64,000 bases of DNA, taken from Loigolactobacillus coryniformis subsp. coryniformis KCTC 3167 = DSM 20001 (lineage in GTDB: Bacteria > Bacillota > Bacilli > Lactobacillales > Lactobacillaceae). The first letter of the stretch is position 1, and every line of letters starts with the position of its first letter. The DNA is taken from positions 2,728,001 to 2,792,000 of the forward strand of contig NZ_CP017713.1 of NCBI RefSeq assembly GCF_002706425.1. The letters are read 5' to 3'. Shown here one piece after another: positions 35,928 through 44,698 of this stretch. Under the pieces are notes generated by a model. It had not been told where the DNA came from. It saw nothing but the letters and a program-made list of their open reading frames with translations, and did not search any database. A program made the translations under genes and the position numbers.

Positions 35928-35950
35928 TTTTATTACCTTCCTTTTTTGTG

Positions 35951-37746
35951 GGTACTGTCAAACGTACCCGATTTTGTCTAGTTTTAATTATTGTTTCTAA
36001 TGGTTTTGTATTATCTAAGTGAAATTAAAAAACACCCGGACCAATTCTTCTGTTATCCTTGGTGTGCAACCAACAAGAATTCCAAGAAAGAAGGAGATCC
36101 GAGTGCTTACACCATTATTAACTTATTTAGTCCAAATAATCAAGTTCCAACGTGCATTGATCATCTTTTTGTTGGCCCAGCTGATTGATATTTTTGACCA
36201 TTCGCGCTTGCCCAGCACCGATAAACCAACCTATAAACGCTTTAATCAATTTCAAGTTGACGATAAATTACCAATTTTAGCAGCCGATATTGGTCCAGAA
36301 TCACTTAATTATGAGCAACTGATCATTGACTACATGACCAAAACCGGCAAAGATCTAAAACCAATTCGGCGCCGACAAGGCACCGTGATCACGTTCCAGA
36401 ACCAACGTTGCCCACGCTGTAATGCCCCAAGCGACTATCTATACGCTAATAACGGTAAAGGTAATCAGCTTAAGTGTAAGATCTGCGCTTTTAGCTTCCA
36501 AAATGGTGATGCGCAGAAGAAGAAAGCGGTGGTACTTCGTTGCCCATACTGCCAACATCGATTGGAAGCTCATCACCACCGTAGTAACTTCGATGTGTTA
36601 CGTTGTCCTAATGACCAATGTTCATTTCGTTTAAAACAAATCAAGCAGTTATCCGTAGCTGAAGCCAAACAATTCAAGGAACAGCCATCTAGCTTCAAAG
36701 TACGCTACACTTTCCGTAACTTTAAATTCGATCTCAAAGGCTTAGCGGCTAGTTCGCCAGTTCAAGCCAAGGTCGATTTGAGTAAGATCCAAGCCAGCCC
36801 TGAGGTTTTAGGGCTTGTCCTGACCTATCACATTAACTATGGCCTGTCGGCCCGTCGTACCGCAGCCATCATGTACGACGTTCACGGCGTTAAGATCTCC
36901 CACCAAACCATTCACAACTACGAAGAGGCGGTAGCGACCGTTATTCGACCATTCTGGGCTAACTATCCTTACGAACTTTCCAACCAATTAGTTGGTGATG
37001 AGACTTACGTCAAGGTCAAAGGTAAGTGGAACTATATCTTTTACTTTTACGACGCGGTTAAAAAGCTAATTCTAGCCGACTATATAACGCCCAACCGCAC
37101 AACTGAATCAGCGGTCGTTGCCATCAATCAAGTCCTACAGAAGATGTCCGAACGTCCAGCCGACCTACAGTTCGTAGTCGACGCCAATCCCATTTATCAA
37201 GTAGCACAACTTTATTTTGCTCAACAAGGGATCAATTTTAAAATCAAGCAAGTAGTAGGGTTGACCAACAAAGATCCAATCAGTAAAGAGTATCGTTTCT
37301 TGAAACAAACAATTGAGCGTTTAAACCGTAGTTTTAAGGGCAATTATCGGTCGGCCACTGGTTTTAACTCACCAACCGGTTCAGCCAGTTATACCGCCTT
37401 ATATTCAGCGGCTTATAACTTTTTACGCCCGCACGAAGCGCTAGATTATAAGGTGCCGGTACACCTACCAGAGCTGGACAATAAACCGCGCATGTACGAT
37501 AAATGGTTGGCCTTGATTGATCTAGCACAAAGCCAATTACCAACTGCATAAGCAAGCATTAGTTTAGGACTAGAATCAAACTTGTCTAAGCTGACTTTGT
37601 GTTGCCTCGAAACGGGCGATTGGCCGGATTAATACTGTGCGCGTACAGAACTAACCAACTAGACCACTCAATCCTTAAGTCGATTTCTACAGTTGCATCT
37701 ACACCACCTTCTGAACCACGGTTTTCATAGAACTTTTGACGTTACC
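35951..37746 (+). mobile_element. 1,796-bp IS with DDE/zinc-ribbon transposase, copy 1
   Basis: The ends are inverted repeats (GGTACTGTCAAACGTACC and the complement of GAACTTTTGACGTTACC). Flanked by a perfect 8-bp target duplication TTTTTGTG (35943-35950 and 37747-37754). Copy 2 at 44699-46494 has the same length and an identical protein. Inserted between PTS IIC and IIB genes. Confidence 0.92.
36103..37551 (+). CDS. Transposase of the 1,796-bp IS, copy 1
   Basis: 482 residues from a GTG preceded by AAGGAG. The frame is open further upstream, but without a ribosome site. It has N-terminal zinc-ribbon-like cysteine pairs (CPRCNAP...CKIC; CPYC...CPNDQC), a helix-turn-helix region (LSARRTAAIMYDVHGVKISH), and a DDE core resembling the IS6 group: GDETYVKVKGKWNYIFYFYD, FVVDANPIYQ and KQTIERLNRSFKG. 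IS6 members are about half this size. I cannot assign the IS family with certainty. Confidence 0.88.
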   Translation: MLTPLLTYLVQIIKFQRALIIFLLAQLIDIFDHSRLPSTDKPTYKRFNQFQVDDKLPILAADIGPESLNYEQLIIDYMTKTGKDLKPIRRRQGTVITFQNQRCPRCNAPSDYLYANNGKGNQLKCKICAFSFQNGDAQKKKAVVLRCPYCQHRLEAHHHRSNFDVLRCPNDQCSFRLKQIKQLSVAEAKQFKEQPSSFKVRYTFRNFKFDLKGLAASSPVQAKVDLSKIQASPEVLGLVLTYHINYGLSARRTAAIMYDVHGVKISHQTIHNYEEAVATVIRPFWANYPYELSNQLVGDETYVKVKGKWNYIFYFYDAVKKLILADYITPNRTTESAVVAINQVLQKMSERPADLQFVVDANPIYQVAQLYFAQQGINFKIKQVVGLTNKDPISKEYRFLKQTIERLNRSFKGNYRSATGFNSPTGSASYTALYSAAYNFLRPHEALDYKVPVHLPELDNKPRMYDKWLALIDLAQSQLPTA

Positions 37747-37774
37747 TTTTTGTGAGCGCGTTATTGTTCAACCA

Positions 37775-38269
37775 TTAATACCCAAAGCGTGACTTGAATT
37801 TGTCCCAACTACCAATCCGCTGATCTGGCAACAGCGCAAACTCAACTTTATAACCAGCCTTCTCAATCGCTTCAAAGGCATCGCCTTCCTCTTGGGTAAA
37901 GGACTGATTGTCTCCGAGTTTGACCGCGTTGTCGCGATCATTACCTGGACCGACAACAACTGTTTTAATGTCGCCCGGCTTGAAGTTCATATCGACCAAG
38001 ATCTTTTTCATATCTTGAGGACTCTTGGTGATGAGAAAATACTTGGTTGCTGAGTTCAACACCTTATCCTTAACCTTGTCAAAATGATCTAACGTCCAAA
38101 CGAAGGTCTTCTTGTCAGACGCTGCCATATAGGCTTCCTTCAAAATCGGATTGTTTGCCGCTTTGTCGTTTACCGCAATAATCCCATCCATCGGGTATTC
38201 CTTGCCCCAACGAACCGTGATCAAGCCATGAATCATGCGATCATCAATACGTACAAATGAAATTGCCAT
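37775..38269 (-). CDS. Mannose-class PTS component IIB
   Basis: 164 residues. The phosphorylated His lies in RIDDRMIHGLITVRWGKEY, the IIB signature. The rest is a soluble cytoplasmic domain. The ATG ending at 38269 has AAGGAG at proper spacing; a GTG three codons upstream is too close. It lies 12 bases after IIA. Its natural downstream neighbour, IIC, is separated by the IS. Confidence 0.92.
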   Translation of the reverse strand: MAISFVRIDDRMIHGLITVRWGKEYPMDGIIAVNDKAANNPILKEAYMAASDKKTFVWTLDHFDKVKDKVLNSATKYFLITKSPQDMKKILVDMNFKPGDIKTVVVGPGNDRDNAVKLGDNQSFTQEEGDAFEAIEKAGYKVEFALLPDQRIGSWDKFKSRFGY

Positions 38270-38281
38270 TTTGCTCACTCC

Positions 38282-38719
38282 TTAAATATCGTCATCGTCA
38301 GAAGCTTCTGATGAGGTCGTCTGAAATTCTTTGATGGCCGCGGTTGCTTCTGAAAATGCTTTTTCTTTTAACGCTGAGTTATCTAAACTGTCTTTCGACA
38401 TCAATGTGTTTAACGCCATTGGGAAGTTCATCCCGCCAAGAACAAGCGTATCTTGCAGCTTGCCATGGTCGTTCAAAATGTTGCAAACCGTTGTGAGTGG
38501 ACTACCGCCGACAATATCTGCCAGAACAACAAAGCTTGCATCCTCTGGCAGGGTCTTTAGCAATGCCTCAAACCGTGTTCCAAATGTTGAAGCTGCTTCA
38601 TCGGGTTTTAAACCAACCGCAATGACAGAACCAATCGCATCATCGCCCGCAAACATACCCAAGGTTTGCTTTAAGCCACTGGAGAAATCACCGTGACTGA
38701 CAAGAAGCAAATATTTCAT
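38282..38719 (-). CDS. Mannose-class PTS component IIA
   Basis: 145 residues. The active-site His is in LLVSHGDFSSGLKQTL, with the IIA motif ADIVGGSPLTTV. It ends in an acidic tail (SSEASDDDDI), similar to the tail on IIC. Accepts phosphate from HPr and passes it to IIB. First gene of the operon, divergent from the LevR-like regulator. The start follows AAAGGGATG. Confidence 0.92.
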   Translation of the reverse strand: MKYLLLVSHGDFSSGLKQTLGMFAGDDAIGSVIAVGLKPDEAASTFGTRFEALLKTLPEDASFVVLADIVGGSPLTTVCNILNDHGKLQDTLVLGGMNFPMALNTLMSKDSLDNSALKEKAFSEATAAIKEFQTTSSEASDDDDI

Positions 38720-38903
38720 CTAAATCATCCCTTTATCAAGACTATGAAAATATGGATTTACCGCAAAAGGCGACAATCAACCGAAGTACAACTGAAAGTG
38801 ATCCATTATTGTTCGGACAGTATTGCGGTTGTCCCCGCGAGGAACGCCCTCCCTTCTGCAATCGTTATGTAAGTCGTTTTCTCTCTATATCTGGACGTCA
38901 ACA

Positions 38904-38990
38904 AGATTAACGCTTACAATGATTATGTTAAGCACATTACTAATAAAAGTCACGAAGATGTTGTGCTTAATTTGCGGGAATAGTGCTTAA
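38904..38990. promoter_or_regulatory. Shared control region of the mannose-class PTS and its regulator
   Basis: GATTAACGCTTACAAT (38905-38920) is cre-like. TTAAGCACA (about 38928) and TTGTGCTTAA (about 38961) form an inverted pair, and AGTGCTTAAG at about 38982 is a third half-site: likely regulator binding sites. I found no -24/-12 sigma-54 promoter (GGC-N8-TGC with the usual context) on the PTS side. Confidence 0.45.
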
Positions 38991-39002
38991 GGGGTGGTTT
39001 CT

Positions 39003-41534
39003 TTGAACGCAGTAGAAAAACTTTATGCGACAATTGTGCAACACTTTCCAACTGAACGAATCACAACTAATCAGGCTGCCGATGCAGTGGGGCTAACACG
39101 CGGCGTGACCAGTAGTTATTTATCTAAGCTCGAAAAGCAAGGCAAACTGCTCAAGACCGGCAGTAGACCAGTTTACTGGCAAGTCAAGCGGGACCATTCC
39201 GCTTTTGACGACTTAATCGGTGTCCACGGTAGTTTAAGCACTAACATTCAGCTGGCAATCGAAGCAATCGTCTATCCAACACATGGATTGCCGATCTTCA
39301 TCACTGGTCCAGCCGGTAGTGGCAAGTTGCCATTTGCTCAGGCAATTTATCACGAAGCCATTCGTCGTGAAGTGCTTAAGAAAACAGCTGTGTTTAAAAT
39401 CATTGATTGTGCCAACTATAAGGATCATCCAGGGACACTCAAAAAGAAGTTGCAAAGTGAGAACAATGCAACGACGGCAGATGGCACCGCCGAAAGTGGC
39501 TACTTGTATATTAAAAATGTGCAGATGCTAGGCTCATCAGATCAACACTATCTTTTCACGCACACCAACCAGCAACAAACCACTGCTTTTCGTTACATCT
39601 ATTCAGGAACAACTGAAATTTTCAAAGCAGCGCGCGTCTGGTTCAAAAGTGCAGCGGTTCAGATTAAACTAAGCGCTTTTAGCGATCGACCTTTAAACGA
39701 GCGCATTACGTTTGCGGCGATGTACCTTCAACAACAGGCTGATCAAATCAATAAAGAGATCTTGATCGCACCAAACGAGTTGATCAAACTGGCAAATTTT
39801 GATCACGTCAATAACATCACGGCATTGAATAACCGTGTTCAGTTGCTTTGCGCTGGCGCCTATGCCAAAGCGCCTGACCACACGCAGCTACGGCTTGGTC
39901 AAACCGATACAAGTGCGATTCTGGTAACGCCTAAACAACAGACCTTGCAAGCAAGAATCACATCTTTGATCACCAGCGCGTTGCAGCTTGGCCCAACAAC
40001 TGATGCGCTTTTTAAGAAACTTTCTGACTCGCTAAACAATGGCGAGTCCATCACTGAACAGAATTTTCTTCTGGCGAAAGTGCTCAATCAAGTCGATACC
40101 ATTGCTAGTGAAAAACTTCTATCTGTATTTGCGCAAGCCATTCAAAAAGACGCTAAAACGTATATCACGCATGTATATGGTGTAACGTTTCCAAGCGACA
40201 ATATTTTCTGGCAAAATGTGGCACTTGCCTTCGCATTCGCGGGTCTTTGTCGCGACAACTTGCCAGACACACAATCAGCACTGAAAATTCAGAAAGCAAT
40301 CAAGCACCGTTATCCTCGAAGTTACTACCTTTTCAAGCACTTTTTGACTAAGTTAAAAGCGCAGTATGTTCAAAGCCCTTACTATTATTTGCCATTCTTC
40401 ATGATGATGATTCATTGCGAAAGTAAAATCGAATCAGTGCAATACAATGCCATCCTGCTTGCTCACGGCGAACACACCGCATCGAGCATCCAGCAAGTGG
40501 TGAATTCGCTTTGCGGTAATTACTTTTTTGAGGCATTTGATATGCCCATTGATGTGACACTTGATCAAATCAACGGTTACGTTCAGGAATACCTAACCGA
40601 TCAAAGTCCATCTGCTAAGGGTAATATTGTCTTATTCGATATGGGTTCTTTGCGCCAGATGTTCAGAGAAATTAAAAAGGTATCTGATCAAGAACTGATT
40701 GTGGTCAACAACGTAACTACTGCTATGGCGCTCGATATTGGCCTGCGCGTTCAGCGTAATGATGCCTTCCAGTCCATCGCTGAAGCCAGCGAGCAATATG
40801 GTGCAACAACTGAAGCCCAATATTACGAAGGCTTATCAAACAAGAAGAACATTATCGTCTCTTGCATGTCTGGCGTCGGTCTGTCTGAAGAAGTCAAAAA
40901 GCTAATTGATGCGACCCTTTCGCCAGCACTTGAAGTCATTGCTGTTGACTACAAAGAACTCCATACCCTGCTCACCAATCATGATCGAAAATTTTTCTCC
41001 AATACCCAGTTAATCTTAACCACCACCGATGTTGCTGGCGATATCGGAGCCGATATCGGCATCGATATCGTGAATGTCTATAATGTTTTCGATAAGGCTT
41101 CCTCACAAAAAATGCAAACTGTCCTACGCAATTGTGGTGAAAGCCCCCAGTCCATTAATGAACTCATTGATCGATTGGTTCGCTTCTTGTCGATAGAAGG
41201 TATCCGCGGCCGCCTGCAGATCCTGAATCCCGATATTGTCATTCAAGAAAGTCAACGCATTGTCTCCCACTACGAAGATTTCTACAACGTCAAATTCGGA
41301 TCCAGACTAAAGCTCAATCTCTTCATGCACTTGTCCTTAATGATTGAACGCATGATGACCAGCAAACGCAGCACTACTTCAATTGATCGCGCAACCTTAA
41401 CCCCCCCTGAGCAAGAATTCTTCTCCCTTTCCAGCGGCATTTTTCAGCCAGTTGAGCAAAAATTCAATATCAAGGTGCAGGACTACGAAATTGCTTTGCT
41501 TTATCAACTGCTCAAGGACTTTATTTTTGGATAA
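39003..41534 (+). CDS. LevR/ManR-like PTS regulator with degenerate AAA+ domain
   Basis: About 843 residues: N-terminal winged helix (TTNQAADAVGLTRGVTSSYL), an AAA+-like region (Walker A reads GPAGSGKLPFA, lacking the Ser/Thr after Lys; no GAFTGA motif), a PRD-like region (330-440), EIIA-Man-like domain (ILLAHGEHTASSIQQV), EIIB-like domain (IIVSCMSGVGLSEEV) and a final PRD (LNLFMHLSLMIERMM). Classical LevR drives sigma-54; the loss of the ATPase and sigma-54 motifs suggests this one works differently. It should sense PTS phosphorylation and control the divergent operon. The start is taken as TTG 39003 behind GGGGTGG; GTG 38994 is possible. Confidence 0.85.
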   Translation: MNAVEKLYATIVQHFPTERITTNQAADAVGLTRGVTSSYLSKLEKQGKLLKTGSRPVYWQVKRDHSAFDDLIGVHGSLSTNIQLAIEAIVYPTHGLPIFITGPAGSGKLPFAQAIYHEAIRREVLKKTAVFKIIDCANYKDHPGTLKKKLQSENNATTADGTAESGYLYIKNVQMLGSSDQHYLFTHTNQQQTTAFRYIYSGTTEIFKAARVWFKSAAVQIKLSAFSDRPLNERITFAAMYLQQQADQINKEILIAPNELIKLANFDHVNNITALNNRVQLLCAGAYAKAPDHTQLRLGQTDTSAILVTPKQQTLQARITSLITSALQLGPTTDALFKKLSDSLNNGESITEQNFLLAKVLNQVDTIASEKLLSVFAQAIQKDAKTYITHVYGVTFPSDNIFWQNVALAFAFAGLCRDNLPDTQSALKIQKAIKHRYPRSYYLFKHFLTKLKAQYVQSPYYYLPFFMMMIHCESKIESVQYNAILLAHGEHTASSIQQVVNSLCGNYFFEAFDMPIDVTLDQINGYVQEYLTDQSPSAKGNIVLFDMGSLRQMFREIKKVSDQELIVVNNVTTAMALDIGLRVQRNDAFQSIAEASEQYGATTEAQYYEGLSNKKNIIVSCMSGVGLSEEVKKLIDATLSPALEVIAVDYKELHTLLTNHDRKFFSNTQLILTTTDVAGDIGADIGIDIVNVYNVFDKASSQKMQTVLRNCGESPQSINELIDRLVRFLSIEGIRGRLQILNPDIVIQESQRIVSHYEDFYNVKFGSRLKLNLFMHLSLMIERMMTSKRSTTSIDRATLTPPEQEFFSLSSGIFQPVEQKFNIKVQDYEIALLYQLLKDFIFG

Positions 41535-42111
41535 CAATGTGTTGAGTCAACTTAGCCAGTTTTACAGAGATCTAAGTAAGGTTGACACCAATGGTTCAGC
41601 ATATTGGTCCAACCTATATGCTGATATAGTAAATAGTTTGGAAAATAAGCGTGATAAAGGGGGGCTTTTAAATTCATATAAAAAGTTCAATAAGTTTTCG
41701 TCAACTAAACGACTGTATCATGAAATAAGGAAAGATATTGGAGACTTTGAGGATCTAATAAATCCTCTAGAATTATTTGTACCCAAGATAGTTACCCCAA
41801 GAATTATTGATCAACGTATTAAGAATCAACAGGGGTTATTTATGTTTGTCCCTTTTGTTGATAATTATGGTGTTAGCGAAAATGGACAATCGACATTTAT
41901 TGGCTCTGATGATGTTAAAGAGCGTACTCAAACCAGAATAAATATTCTAAGGCTTCTTTCTAGTCCTGAAAATCAACAACCAGTGACGTTTGTGATCCCA
42001 CATGAAAAAAAAGAGTCAATAAGAACAGAGCTAGAAAGTATGGGGATTACAGAAAGCTTCATTTATCCAGATCCATCACATATTGCACATGAAATTTCAA
42101 AGTATTATTAA
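41535..42111 (+). pseudogene. FRG-domain protein, C-terminal fragment
   Basis: Frame fused to the end of the regulator locus without a convincing start. It encodes LFVPKIVTPRIIDQRIKNQQ, GLFMFVPFVDNYGVSENGQS and FVIPHEKKESIRTELESMGI, then ITESFIYPDPSHIAHEIS: the C-terminal half of an FRG domain, found in phage-defence-associated proteins. The N-terminal part with the FRG motif itself is missing. Low GC compared with the regulator before it, so acquired separately. Followed by a strong terminator. Confidence 0.7.
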
Positions 42112-42153
42112 ATCTAAATTGCTACAGCAAGATTCATTAGATGGATTAAGCTT

Positions 42154-42187
42154 ACGGCCACTAGGGTATACCCTAGTGGCCGTTTTT
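42154..42187 (+). terminator. Terminator after the FRG fragment
   Basis: ACGGCCACTAGGG and CCCTAGTGGCCGT form a perfect stem around TATA, followed by TTTTT. Confidence 0.9.
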
Positions 42188-42249
42188 GATTCTGTGCTAT
42201 ACTAGGAATTACAAATGTTCATTAGAACTGTCCAAAAGGAGAACTGGAA

Positions 42250-42885
42250 ATGGCTAAAATCGGTTATGCGCGTGTGAGTTCCAAGGAGCAACATTTAGAT
42301 CGACAGTTAGCGGCTTTAAAAGACGTTGATAAATTATTTACGGATAAATTAAGTGGGGCTAACACTAATCGGCCAGAACTGCAAAAAATGCTGACCTATA
42401 TTCGTGAGGGTGATATTGTAATGGTCACTGAATTAGATCGCTTAGGCAGAAACAACCATGATTTGACTAAGATCATGAACTCCATTCAAAATAAGGGTGC
42501 CACCCTAGATGTGTTGAATTTACCGTCCATGACAGGGATTGCTGACCCAAATTTACGTCAACTGATGACCAACTTGATTATTGAACTCTATAAGTATCAG
42601 GCCGAAAGTGAACGTAAGCGAATCATTGAGCGCCAGCAGCAAGGGATTGCCTTAGCTAAGCAGCAGGGTAAATATCATGGGCGCAAACCCCAATACACCC
42701 AAGACGATCCCCGCTTGCAACATGCTTTTAAACTTTATCAGGCAGGCATGAGTGATGTCGATGTTGCCCGTAATACAGGAATTAAACGGACAACCTTTAT
42801 AAGGTATCGAAAGAAATTTAATGTTAAGGTAGATTGTAAAATTAATCCGAACGCTGTTCGGACAAAAAAGATCAGCTTCCTTTAA
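42250..42885 (+). CDS. Serine recombinase (resolvase/invertase)
   Basis: 211 residues. The catalytic Ser lies in IGYARVSSKEQHLDRQL; TELDRLGRNNHDL and the E-helix (LIIELYKYQAESERKRI) follow. The C-terminal helix-turn-helix is AGMSDVDVARNTGIKRTTFI. The last 16 or so residues (DCKINPNAVRTKKISFL) are read from the end of an IS30 remnant, so the native C-terminus was replaced; the DNA-binding domain is complete. Plasmid-type multimer resolution or inversion role. ATG at 42250 behind AAAGGAG; promoter with extended -10 TGCTATACT upstream. Confidence 0.88.
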   Translation: MAKIGYARVSSKEQHLDRQLAALKDVDKLFTDKLSGANTNRPELQKMLTYIREGDIVMVTELDRLGRNNHDLTKIMNSIQNKGATLDVLNLPSMTGIADPNLRQLMTNLIIELYKYQAESERKRIIERQQQGIALAKQQGKYHGRKPQYTQDDPRLQHAFKLYQAGMSDVDVARNTGIKRTTFIRYRKKFNVKVDCKINPNAVRTKKISFL

Positions 42886-42936
42886 AATGGTGTTTACCAC
42901 AAACCCATCTTTTAGGAGCTGATCTTTTGTCTAGTA
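42836..42936 (+). mobile_element. IS30-type element, left-end remnant
   Basis: About 100 bases identical to the left end and leader of the IS30 element at 53628 (from GATTGTAAAATTAATCCG through TTTAGGAGCTGATCTTTTG). It is cut by the following insertion sequence. No transposase left. Confidence 0.85.
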
Positions 42937-44488
42937 TAGTGGCCGTTTAAAAACTATAACGTTCAAGCATTTCAACCCATAAGCTCATTATTGCGTTATA
43001 ATAAATCCATAGAAAATTACCGATTTCGCACATTTCTCGTGCATTTTTCCAGAATATCCTTGGAGGTTATTTCATGGCATATCGTCACAGCCCGCTTCAA
43101 CTATCATTTGAATCTTTTGGCGCTGGTCTAAGCACACCTCTTAGCCCAGATAACGAATGGGTTCAATTGGCGGAGGTTATGCCATGGAAGGCGCTCGATG
43201 ACGCATACCAATTGGAGTTTACCAAGAATCTTGGCCGCGCTGCGAAGCCTTTTCGCATGCTTTATGGTGCTGGTTTGATTCAACAACGAATGGGGCTAAC
43301 AGATCGTGGTGTAGTTGCGGCGATTCGGGATACACCGGCGCTTCAATACTTCATTGGTTTGTCTGAGTACAAAGCAGTGGCGCCATTCAGCTACTCCAGC
43401 TTGGCTCACTTTCGCAAGCGGATTGCCGACATTTCTGAGCTGATTACCAATATCATCAACGACACTGTCCGGGCTAAGATTGAAGCGTTGGTCCCGTTCA
43501 AGGTAGACACAGTCATCACTGATGCAACAGCGGTACCCGTTAAAATCAAGTATCCGCAAGATACTGTGTTGCTCAATCTTGAAGCGATGGCAATCGATAT
43601 GGCACACCAATTGGGTGTGCCGAACCCACGCATGTATAAACGTGAAGCCAAACACTGTTGGACGGCGTTTTCGCGCCATCCAAAGCAACAACGCGGCGGC
43701 TTTCATAAGCAGGTCAAAGCACAATTGCAATACGTTCGTCGCGATCTGCGCTACATCAACGAGTTCTTAGACCTTGGGGCAACTTTGCCAGAAAAGCAGG
43801 CAATCCGCCTGGGAGTTATTCGGATCTTGTTTGACCAACAGTGGTACATGTATACCCATAAGACGCATCGCGTCGAAAATCGTATTGTCAGTCTCCAACA
43901 GCCATACATCCGCCCGATTCAGCGTGGCAAAGCAAATGCCAAAGTAGAATTCGGCGCGAAGATTGATTGTTCTCTAAGCGAAGGCGTAATCGATATCGAA
44001 CGCTTAGACTTTAATGCCTTCTCTGAAGGCAAAGACTTTAAGGAGACCTTGGACCACTACTTTGACTTGCACGGACATTATCCTGATGAAGTACTAGCGG
44101 ACACATTATATCGTAATCGAGAGAACCTGAAGCTATGCAAAGACTTAGGTATCCGCATCTGTGGTCCCAAATTGGGGCGTCATCCGAAACACGTTAACAC
44201 TGAACAACGCCGAAAAGATACTGACGCCGAGAATCGACGAGGTGCCATAGAGCGCCGGTTTGCCTTTATGAAGGGTTCACTGGGGCTTGATTTGGTGAAC
44301 ACTCGAACCGCTGAATCGTTGGCCGTAAAGATCGATGAGGCAATCGTCCTGAGCAATGTGTTGGCCCTGATGCGGGTTTTTGCTATACCAATTTTTGTTT
44401 TGGCAGAATCAGAAGGAGTAACCTATCAAATTCGCTATAAATTTACTACGAAGGTTGAAGATATGGTGGCCTAATTAAACAGCCACTA
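42937..44488 (+). mobile_element. IS5/IS1182-like insertion sequence
   Basis: The ends TAGTGGCCGTTTAA and the complement of TTAAACAGCCACTA are inverted repeats. About 1,552 bp with a single intact transposase. Inserted into an IS30 remnant on the left and cutting a small membrane-protein gene on the right. Family assignment between IS5 and IS1182 groups is uncertain. Confidence 0.8.
43074..44474 (+). CDS. IS5/IS1182-like transposase
   Basis: 466 residues, intact. N-terminal DUF772-like domain (FRMLYGAGLIQQRMGLTDRG, SSLAHFRKRI). The DDE core has VDTVITDATAVPV (first Asp), EVLADTLYRNRENL (second) and RRGAIERRFAFMKGSLGLDL (Glu with the Y/F-(2)-R-(3)-E-like context). Start ATG at 43074 behind TTGGAGG. 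Confidence 0.88.
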   Translation: MAYRHSPLQLSFESFGAGLSTPLSPDNEWVQLAEVMPWKALDDAYQLEFTKNLGRAAKPFRMLYGAGLIQQRMGLTDRGVVAAIRDTPALQYFIGLSEYKAVAPFSYSSLAHFRKRIADISELITNIINDTVRAKIEALVPFKVDTVITDATAVPVKIKYPQDTVLLNLEAMAIDMAHQLGVPNPRMYKREAKHCWTAFSRHPKQQRGGFHKQVKAQLQYVRRDLRYINEFLDLGATLPEKQAIRLGVIRILFDQQWYMYTHKTHRVENRIVSLQQPYIRPIQRGKANAKVEFGAKIDCSLSEGVIDIERLDFNAFSEGKDFKETLDHYFDLHGHYPDEVLADTLYRNRENLKLCKDLGIRICGPKLGRHPKHVNTEQRRKDTDAENRRGAIERRFAFMKGSLGLDLVNTRTAESLAVKIDEAIVLSNVLALMRVFAIPIFVLAESEGVTYQIRYKFTTKVEDMVA

Positions 44489-44697
44489 AAGTAATTGCAA
44501 TTCTTTTGGATAGTAATGATGAACTTGATGATGATACGTACGGAGAAGTCCAAAAATCTGTTGAACAAGTTGCTGCTTCGGCTGTAGGTGGAGTATCCGG
44601 TGCTGCTCTAGTTTCTGTGTTTGCAGCGTTAGTTCCTCTTGCTGGTACTATTTTAGGTGCTATGTCGGCGCTTAACTGGAAAAAATTATTGAAATAA
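44489..44697 (+). pseudogene. C-terminal fragment of a glycine-zipper membrane protein
   Basis: The open frame from the IS end reads KVIAILLDSNDELDDDTYGE, then AASAVGGVSGAALVSVFAAL and VPLAGTILGAMSALNWKKLL, stop at 44695-44697. It has no convincing start (a TTG at 44506 lacks a ribosome site), so it is probably cut by the upstream IS. The Gly/Ala-rich hydrophobic stretch resembles the one in the 111-residue protein at 46989, which was adjacent before the IS at 44699 inserted. Confidence 0.55.
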
Positions 44698-44698
44698 T

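Noticed and set aside
38720-38993. Sigma-54 (-24/-12) promoter for the mannose-class PTS
   Set aside because: No GG and GC pair with correct spacing and context was found.
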